From: Bilabrum cf. latius
Taxonomy: Eukaryota > Bigyra: Bicosoecida > Bigyra > Bicosoecida
Length of the DNA: 64,000 nt
Assembly: GCA_965178125.1 (NCBI GenBank)
Contig: OZ237750.1
Span: forward strand, 62,001 to 126,000
Direction: 5' to 3'
The translations under genes and the position numbers were made by a program. A model generated the notes under the pieces. The model saw only the letters and a list, made by a program, of their open reading frames with translations, was not told the origin of the DNA and did not search any database. Below, piece by piece: positions 56,516-64,000 of the stretch (its first letter is position 1; every line of letters begins with the position of its first letter).

Positions 56516-59500
56516 ATGTCTGGACTTGGAGATATTCTAGCAGGATCCGAAGCTCCGCCTGGAGACGGATCCGCACCTGATGGCGGATATAGAGGCTCTC
56601 AGATGGGCCCGGTAGGCTCACCAAAAGATGGCGTTCCTGAATCGAACGGCGGCATCGCTGCTCCCGGCATCGTTGGCATGGGCGGCATCAGCAGCGAAGG
56701 AGCTGGCATGGGGGGAACACCCGTGAGGCTTGGTCGGGGTCCGGACCTAGGCCTTGGCATCGGCGGTGCGCCCGGCTTCCCAGACCTAGGGCCAGTCGCG
56801 GGTGGCGCCGCGGCGCAGTCGAACGGAACCGGCGCCGCCCCCCCTGCCCGCGACGCCAGCGCAGCCGCCGTGGGCGGCCCTCCCGGCCTGCGGACCCCTT
56901 CCCCCGGCAAAGCCGGCCGCATGGGCAGCCGCCTGGGCCTGACCCCCGGGTCGGGCTCAAGGTCCACGGCCCGCATCTCCGCAAGGCTGTCCCAGCCGGT
57001 GGAAGGCGTCGAGCTGAGCCCGTTTTTGTTCCTCCGAGACTCCACGGGGCTCCTCATCAACGCCCAGGACGAGCGGGTCACATTCCGCTGGTAGCGGTCT
57101 ACCACCCACAGGGCCTGCGCATTCAGCGGGTGCAGGTACCTGAGCTCGGCACCCGCGGAACAGGCGGCGAAATGGCCCGCCGCAGTGCAATGCGCCACCA
57201 TGGCCAAGGCGGGGGCCTCCCCGGAGAGGTCTTTGTACTGCAGCCCTGAGTGCTACCAGCAGGCGTGGTCTGGCCACAGGCAGTACCTGGAGCTAGCAAA
57301 GTCCCCTGACGGCACGATGGACTTTTCGCGGGCAAAGTACACGCCACTTTCGCTGCCCGGGGGCGAGGAGGCCAAGCGGGAGGCGCCCGGGGACAGCGCG
57401 GCCGCGGCCAGCGGCGCCAGCACGAGCGCAAGCTCCGGCGCAGGCGGCGGCAGCGGGAGCGCGTCCAGCGCCAAATCGGAAGATGAAGATGAGAGCGAGC
57501 TGACTGCGAGCGAGGCGGCATTCGCGGCTGCAGAGGCCCTGTACAGCGGGCCGGCACCACCCCTGCAGCCGGGCCTGATGCACCCGCCGCCCTCGGCGGC
57601 AGCTGGTGGTCGGGAGACGGGAGGCAAGGCCAAGGAGGCGGCTGCCGCTGCTGCCGCTGCCCACTCTTCGAAGTCGAAGGCCGAATGGATCGACCTAGGG
57701 GAGGCGAGGACGTACGTGCCGAAGGCCGAAGACGTGTGGCACAGGATTAGGCTGCTGGTGGAAGCGGACATTGGCGGGACCGATGGCTTGCTCACCGAGA
57801 CCGCAATCACTCACCCCGTGCTGCCCAGACCCCCGCTGGCCGCTCACCGAACGTTCGTTCCGCTCACCAGGGACCCCAGGACGGGGACGGCTCCCCGCGC
57901 AGACGTGCCCCCCGCGCAGGTGGTGGCCAAAGAGGGCGACAGGCGGCACCCACACACGGTGCGTGTGGTCAGCTACAACACGCTGGCGGAGATCTATGCC
58001 AACCAGGGCGTGTACCCCTACTGCCCCAACTGGGCCTTGTCCTGGCAGTTCAGGAGAGACCTCATCATCCGAGAGCTCCTGCGGCTGGACGCTGACCTCG
58101 TGTGCCTGCAGGAGGTGCAAGCGGACCACTTCCTGAGCATGCTCAACCCGGCCATGAAGGCGGCGGGGTACGACTCGCAGTACAAGCAGAAGACGAGGGA
58201 GTCCATGGGGCTAGAGGGAAAGGTGGACGGGTGCGCGTTCTTCTACAAGGCAGGCAGGTTCAAGCTGCTGGAAAAATACGTCGTGGAGTTCAACGCAGCG
58301 GCCAAGACCGCCTCCGAGGCAGAGGCGAATGAGCTGAGGCGGCAGCAGGCAACGCCGGCCCAGCGGGCCCAGCACATGAAGCGCCTGGACAAGCAGCTTC
58401 ACCGGCTGCTGCGGGACAACGTGGCGCAGGTGGTTGTGCTGCAGATGACAAAGGACGCCCAGGGCAACTCCATCACGGAGCCGTCGGGCGAGCAGCCTCT
58501 GATCTGCGTGGCGAATACCCACCTCTTCTGGGACCCGGAATTCGCAGACGTCAAGCTCTGGCAGACGCAGATGCTGGTGCGTGAGCTGGAGAAGCTGACA
58601 GCCAAGAGGGGGCTGCCGCTGATCCTGTGCGGCGACTTCAACTCCGAGCCCACCTCGGCGGTGCACAAGCTGCTGGCGGGGAACGCCAAGGCGGGCCACA
58701 GGTGCCAGCTGCAGCATGAGGACCTGCCCGCCGACCCACAGGGTATCCTGCCCCGCCAGATGGCGCGGCTCAGCCACGGGCTGCTGCTGCAGTCCGCCTA
58801 CGGGTCGGTGCTGGGAGACGAGCCGCGGTTCACCAACTACACGGAGCAGTACGTCGGCTGCCTGGACTACATCTGGATCAGCGCCGACCGAGCCACGCCC
58901 GTGGCAGTGCTGTCTGTGCCCCACGAGAGTCAGCTGACCGCGACCAGCAGGTCTCCGCTGCCCAACCCGCAGCACCCGTCAGACCACGTCAGTCTCTGCG
59001 CAGACATCGTCATCGGCATGCCGTCCCACGGTCTGGCTCGCAGTGCTCTCCCGGCAGGCGCCATGGGGCCGGGGGCCGCTGGTGGCATCGGCGGACTCAG
59101 CAGGGGTGTTGTGGCGAGCGGCCCAGCGCCAGGGCGGGTCATGCCCGGCGGGCTCGGCACGTTCCGTGGCAACGGGATGCAGCAGCAGCAGCACTCGTCA
59201 CATCAGGGCCAGCAGGGCGGCGTGGGCGTGGGCGTCGGGATGGGCGTGGGAGGCGGCCGGCCCACTCCTGGAGCGGCGGGTCACGGCCAGCTGGGTGGTG
59301 CCGCCGCGTCTGCCGGGTCACGAGCGGCCGCGTCTGGCTTCGGGCCACCCGTGGGACGCATGGGTGTGATGAGTGCGAGCCGAGGCATGCCGGTGGGCGG
59401 GACCGCGGGCGGGCCGGGGATGATGCTGGGAGGCATGCCGGGCGGTGGGCGGGGCGTGGGTGCAGGCGGGCCGGGGATGGGGCGGTTCGGTGGACCCGGC

Positions 59501-59596
59501 ATGGCAGGCAACGGTGCTGGCGGTGTGCCCCGGCAAGGCCAGATGCTCGGTTCATCCCCGTTCGGCGGTGGCGGGGCCAGCGGCGGCGGGTACTGA
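56516..59596 (+). CDS. CCR4: CCR4-type mRNA deadenylase with N-terminal zinc-finger-like region, 1,026 residues
   Basis: Removes poly(A) tails as the exonuclease of the CCR4-NOT complex. Residues about 160-260 resemble the plant-type N-terminus: TFRW followed by TAG (57092) and RS, then a Cys/His set ending YCSPECYQQAWSGHRQYL (MYND-like). There is no leucine-rich repeat. The endonuclease/exonuclease/phosphatase domain (about 482-830) has RVVSYNTLAEIYA, VCLQEVQ (Glu 533), CGDFNSEP (Asp 707), CLDYIWIS and HPSDHVSLC (His 824), so catalytic residues are present. The C-terminal 200 residues are Gly/Met/Pro-rich low complexity. ATG 56516 directly follows an in-frame TGA. Stop is TGA. Convergent with nothing close; divergent from GPCR-PIPK. 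Confidence 0.93.
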
Positions 59597-60299
59597 GCAC
59601 CCGGCTCTCTGTTGGAGAGTGTGGAGCGCGTGGATCCAGTTTGGCACCCGTTGCTGTAGCCAAGGGCTGTCGCGTGATCTGGTGGAGCGAGGCACGGGCC
59701 ACACTTGAGCCGCTGGAAGCGGGTCCCCCTCGCTCTCTTCGCGTCTGGATAGACTAGTACAGGGAACAGCTATTTTCGATTCGATTTCTTGATTGACCAA
59801 CCCAATTCTCTAGCTGTGATTCCTATTCTTTAGATTCAGGATGGCCTTGCCTCCTGCAACAGCCTTGCGCGTTCGTCGTGACCTCCGAGCTTTCCACCTT
59901 GCCGCGTGCCACCCGCCCCCCCACCAGCTTGCCCAGCCTCAGCATCCGGATGGCCAGGCTCACGGGCCTACCCTCGCTCGCCAAGACAGCCAGTACAATG
60001 CCGAGCCTCCACCTACCCGTAACACCATCCCAGGGCAGGTGCCTTTCGACGCAACGCAGTGCAATGGCCACAAGGGCCTTAACCTTACGTAGCGGCTGCC
60101 ACACAGCGGTGCGAGTACAAAGCAAAGCGGCCTGTCGGTCTGCAGACCTCGCTCTTCAACTCGCGATCAGATCTGCTCTCGATGCCAACCTATCTTACAG
60201 ATCTGATCGTCTGGCAGTTCAAAGTGCGTGTGCATGCGATTTAATACTTGTGCACTATAGATCTGGCAAACAAACAACAAATGATCCGCACCCGAACCT
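59597..60299. other. 3' flank of CCR4 and of the coiled-coil gene, holding the decayed ankyrin copy
   Basis: Apart from the pseudogene nothing is recognised. Confidence 0.5.
59823..60125 (-). pseudogene. Decayed copy of the ankyrin gene's 3' end
   Basis: The frame includes ASEGRPVSLAIRMLRLGKL, close to ASEGRPMELARRLRLGKL of the ankyrin gene ending at 62154, but the conserved C-terminal end is shifted out of frame. The flanking sequence (59600-59720) also resembles 61945-62070 (TTGAGCCGCTGG and neighbours), so a larger segment was duplicated. Confidence 0.65.
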
Positions 60300-61394
60300 T
60301 CACTGACGTCCGGAGGATCTAGACGCATCTGCTGCGGGTATCTTCTCAGGCGCCAATCCATAGGATGGGCTCAAGAAGTGCCTCGACAGCTTCTGGAGCA
60401 ACTCAAGCTGTTCGTCTGACTTGTCCAGCCTCTCATCCAGCTTGATGCGTATCTCATGGAACTGCTCATCTGTTGCCTTCTGCATCTCCTTGAGCTTCTC
60501 ATCTGTTGCCATCTGCATCTCCTTGAGCTTCCCATTCATTGCCCTCTCCAACCTCTCGAGCTTCTCATCTGTCTTGGACTCCATCTTGTCGAACCTGGAG
60601 TCCATCGCCTTCTGCATCTCCTTGAGCTTCTCATCTGTTGCCATCTGCATCTCCTTGAGCTTCCCATTCATTGCCCTCTCCAACCTCTCGAGCTTCTCAT
60701 CTGTCTTGGACTCCATCTTGTCGAATCTGGAGTCCATCGCCTTCTGCATCTCCTTGAACTTCTCATCTGTTGCCATCTGCATCTCCTTGAGCTTCCCATT
60801 CATTGCCCTCTCCAACCTCTCGAGCTTCTCATCCATCTTGGACTCCAACCTCTCGAGCTTCTCATCCATCTTGGACTCCATCTTGTCGAATCTGGAATCC
60901 ATCTTGTCGAGTCTGGAGTCCATCGCCTTCTGCATCTCCTTAAGCTTCCCATCCGTTGCCTTCTCCAATTTATCGAACTTCTTACCTATGTTCGAGTCCA
61001 ACTTCTCGACTGCGGAGTCCACAGTTTTCCGTATCTCCTTGTGTACACGGATCCGCTCTGTGCTCATATCCTTTTGCATACTACTAAGCCCCGACTTCAG
61101 CTAGTTATTGCCCTTTTCTATGCGCTTGATTTCGTCTTTACTCACGACAGACCGGAAGATTTTCCCCAGAGCTGATATAGGAGCACTTGTAGCTATGAAG
61201 CTTATGATTGGTGTCTCGCTTGATTTATCAAACCTTTGCAGATCACTACTAGAGGTGTCGCCGGACTCAAGAATTTCAGGATCGACAGAGGGGCCTTGTC
61301 CTGTCTCAGAGTTGATGTCGAGCTTGCGTTGTCTTGCAAGCGTCGAAGCTTTGGAGCTCAACCTCGCCATCCTCGTTGACTGCAACCACAACAT
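60300..61394 (-). CDS. Repetitive coiled-coil protein, 364 residues
   Basis: Open from ATG 61394 to TGA 60300 through one TAG (61101). The last two thirds are a charged coiled coil built of near-identical 44-residue units (132 bp), each with KLKEMQMATDEKL, SRFDKMESK and EKLERLERAMNG; three full units and partial ones are present. The N-terminal 100 residues are Ser-rich and include a hydrophobic patch (ISFIATSAPISAL). No catalytic domain. An ATG at 61370 or an upstream exon (GGTTGCAG acceptor near 61375) is possible. Probably structural or membrane-tethering; function unknown. Confidence 0.7.
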
Positions 61395-62153
61395 GTTAGT
61401 TTGCTAGAATGCACTTCTGCACCGCGACATGGCTCGTAATTCTCTGTAAATTCGCGATAAATGTGAGTGAGCATTGCTGATGAGTGAAATACAGAAATAC
61501 AGAAATACATTGTTGGGTTAAGTTACCGAGTGAGCATTGCACTGAGCAACATGGTTTAATAACGTGTTAAAAAGTCCAGCGCAACAAAACCAGAAGTGAC
61601 TTATGTTCTATCACTTCCTACACGATGTTTGTCATAGTAGATAGAGACCTACGCTACATGCATGGTGAAGCTAATCGCTCGTATCACCTAGAGCGCAATA
61701 AACACGTACTCCTCTCACACTAACGGCCGTATTACAAGGTAACCAGCACCTTTCGGCGCCAGATAGTTTCATGTCGGCCCCGAAATACGATTCCGTGATA
61801 TTGTACTGCTTTAATCAATATTATTAAATGCCGTAAGCACTCCCGAAAGTCTATGGTGTATTGACTGCCATGCTTTGACCAGGCAGCGTGCATCGGATTC
61901 TACAGACTACTGAACGATTGCCCAGTCGCAGCAGTGGCTGGTACTGAACACGGCTCCCGGTGGGAGTTTATGGAGCGGATGGATACAGTTAGCCTCCTTG
62001 CCTCAGCCAGAGCTGGCGAATGATCGATGGAGCGGGTCATCGGACACTTGAGCCGCTGGGAGCGGGTCACGACCCGTGGTCTCTTCCACTAGTGGCAGCA
62101 GGCTGAGAGGTGCTGGCATTCAGGCCACGAACGAAGCGTCTGCCCCAAACTAG
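61395..62153. other. Intergenic stretch
   Basis: AT-rich up to about 61900. Between 61945 and 62070 it resembles 59600-59720, marking the edge of the duplication with the decayed ankyrin copy. No gene seen. Confidence 0.5.
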
Positions 62154-63835
62154 TCAACCCATGGCCTCCTCAAGCAGCTTCACGCACTCTTCGTGACCTC
62201 CAAGCCGAGCCGCCTCCAAAGCCGTCACGTCCCCGCCCGCACCACCCACCATGCCCCGAGCCACCAGCGCCCCCGCCAGCTTGCCCAGCCTCAGCCTCCT
62301 GGCCAGCTCCATGGGCCTGCCCTCGCTGGCCGCCGCCCACGCCAGGCCCCTGTCCTGCAGGGCCCGGCCCGCGTGCCTCCACCGCACGACGGCCCTGTGC
62401 CTGGGCGAAGTAGCCAGCGCCATGCCCCGCCTCCAGTCCGACGCCAGCCTAGTGCCGGGATAGTACCTTTGCAGCATGCCGTGGACGATGGCCGCGGCTT
62501 GTGGTCCACTCGTCACACCATCCAGGTCGCGCATGAGCGAGGGCGGCACTCGACTCCCAGAGATCTCTCCAAACCTGAAATCTTCTCCCTCTTTCGGCTT
62601 GGAGGCTTCCTCCCAGGCCTTTGCATCCGTTGTGAGCTCTCGCAATGCCTCCTATGCATCTGCCTCTGGCAAGTACGTCCGGAAGCTCCTGAGAGCTTTC
62701 TCTTGCTATCCGGCGCTGCCCTGCCCACTCTGGGAGGTACTGCAGAAGCCTTGCGATTTTTGGTGGTACCAGTACACAGCTTGGCTCAAATAGGAGATCA
62801 GGGCCTTGGGCGCGTGCGACCCGGCCTGAAGCAGCATGGCCATTGACACTACCTCGGTGGGGTGGTCGCATCGGGTGTCCGCGGGTGTGCGACCGGTGCT
62901 GTTGCGCAGGGATAGGTCGGCCCCGGCATTCAATAGAACTTGCTATACTTTAATGGCTGGGTGCGAATACCAATGCACAAGGCTGGCCTGCCGAGTCTGT
63001 ATGAAGTGCAGCAGGGTCCAGCCTGTGGTAGTTGCTGCGTTCGGGTCTGCCCCTGCTGCAAGCAGCAACTGTGCAATGGGAGCCATTGAATCGTGCGTGC
63101 AGAAGTGCAGGGGGACGGATGTTCCCTGCGATAAGAGTATGTATCGCAGAAGAGACGCATTCAAGATGTCGGTAGCACGCCACTGGCAGAGCCGGTTCAT
63201 GTCATAGACCCAAGTTGCGCACCAAATGTTTTTGCAAATGCAGCACTGCTTACCCAAGCTACGAACGCATGATTTGCTCCAGCGTCCAGAAGCCTCTTAA
63301 CAATGCGTTTACTCATGCTTGCGTAGTCTGGAGCGCCCAGGGTGTTGAAGAGCTCCTGAGACATCGGTCTTGAGAATGGGATCGCGCATGCAAGGCAGTT
63401 GCTGATGGAGGCGTTGGCTCCATGTGACAGTAAAAGTTCCACCATTGGAACATCTGAGTTATAACACGCTATATCAAGCGCTGTCGTGGTTGAAGGACCA
63501 CAATTCCGGCGGCCGGAGCCGGGTGACGTGATGAAGTTCGGATCGGCGCCGGAAGCAAGCAAAACGTTGGCAATCACGTGCTTCTGGTGAGCAACCACAG
63601 CTTGTAGAACCGTGAGCTTGACGTCATTTAAGAACTACGGGAGTCCCGACCACCTCTTAGTCGCCTACAGGGAGCATCCGAGAGCTGCGTACTCGTTGAT
63701 GATCTCCTTGACCTCATCGCTCCTATCGGCCACTGAAGCCTTGATGGAGTCAAGCAGGGCTATTGCCTTTTGCCGATCCTTTATATCCAAATCATCCAAA
63801 CGTCTTGACGCTGGTTTGTTAGAGCGATCGCTCAT
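62154..63835 (-). CDS. Ankyrin-repeat protein, 536 residues
   Basis: Two exons (63835-63254 and 63182-62154) joined in phase by a 71-base GTAAGC...CCAG intron; the intron is tentative. Ankyrin signatures: ANVLLASGADPNF, TALDIACYNSDVPMVELLL, IVKRLLDAGANHAF, IAQLLLAAGADPNAATTTG, QVLLNAGADLSLRNSTGRTP and a final TALEAARLGGHEECVKLLE. Five TAG codons (63665, 63635, 62943, 62706, 62652) and TGA at 62154. One TAG falls inside a repeat helix (AIKV-TAG-QVLLNAGAD). ATG 63833-63835 (MSDRSNKP) is chosen because upstream sequence shows no repeat; the frame is open further to the right edge. Confidence 0.75.
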
Positions 63836-64000
63836 GTCGCTGCTGCTGAGTGCCGCAACGACAGTGGATGATTTGGATTTAAAGATTAAAACCACCTCCG
63901 GACCGGAGGCTCCGGTCCACGAAGAAGATGAAAAATACCACTGGTGGCACTCAGGCTGCCAGTGCCACAACGGCACCCTGCAAGCAGGCTCAGTGGTGCT
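63836..64000. other. Right-edge sequence upstream of the ankyrin gene
   Basis: Presumed promoter or 5' UTR of the ankyrin gene. Nothing else recognised. Confidence 0.4.

Noticed and set aside
1-64000. UAG as tyrosine or leucine
   Set aside because: Three aligned positions favour Tyr (VAC14 twice, CCR4) and one a hydrophobic residue (SMC3), but WH2 of WASH, WASH WAHD1, VAC14 and the CAG/TAG module alignment favour Gln. Not excluded, only less likely.

Overview
This is nuclear DNA of a GC-rich unicellular eukaryote. The window has spliceosomal introns (GTRAGN...CAG, roughly 70-210 bases), long low-complexity protein linkers, and eukaryote-only genes: SMC3, WASH, VAC14, the tRNA adenosine deaminase subunit ADAT2/Tad2, a CCR4-type deadenylase and a GPCR-PIP kinase fusion. 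I cannot place the lineage. GPCR-PIP kinases are known from oomycetes and Dictyostelium, so a stramenopile- or amoeba-like protist is only a guess.

The dominant fact is the genetic code. Read with the standard code, almost every gene breaks at TAG and only at TAG. I count about 88 in-frame TAG codons in 13 gene models, while every model that ends inside the window ends at TGA (12) or TAA (2). In VAC14, WASH, ADAT2, SMC3, CCR4 and the PIP kinase, conserved family sequence continues past the TAG. In the WH2 motif of WASH the TAG sits where the family has Gln or Arg, and in two copies of a duplicated module TAG aligns with CAG. I therefore read UAG as sense, most likely glutamine, with UAA and UGA as stops. 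All models below use that code.

Layout. 0-8 kb: VAC14 (minus, C-terminus off the left edge), divergent from an EBP-like sterol isomerase, then an unrecognised Gln/Ala/Ser-rich protein. 8-18 kb: one giant minus-strand ORF of 3,222 residues, with a degenerate CHAT (caspase-like) domain, three P-loop NTPase modules and an SH2-like segment. 18-25 kb: a rearranged repeat zone with a 112-bp satellite, a 107-bp tandem array split by an 827-bp reverse-transcriptase-like insert, and two direct repeats that create a small fused ORF. 24.7-27.5 kb: a second, shorter CHAT-NTPase gene that keeps the catalytic His and Cys. 29-37 kb: a giant SPRY-like/coiled-coil/pseudokinase protein. 38-44 kb: WASH divergent from myo-inositol-3-phosphate synthase. 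43.6-49.6 kb: SMC3 divergent from ADAT2. 49.7-59.6 kb: GPCR-PIP kinase divergent from CCR4. 59.6-64 kb: a degenerate ankyrin copy, a repetitive coiled-coil protein and an ankyrin protein.

The housekeeping genes are arranged largely as divergent pairs with short shared upstream regions. Three concern inositol lipids (VAC14 for PI(3,5)P2, the GPCR-PIP kinase for PI(4,5)P2, MIPS for inositol supply), which may be coincidence. The CHAT-NTPase genes look like STAND-type signalling or defence receptors in a locus with clear signs of recent duplication and recombination.
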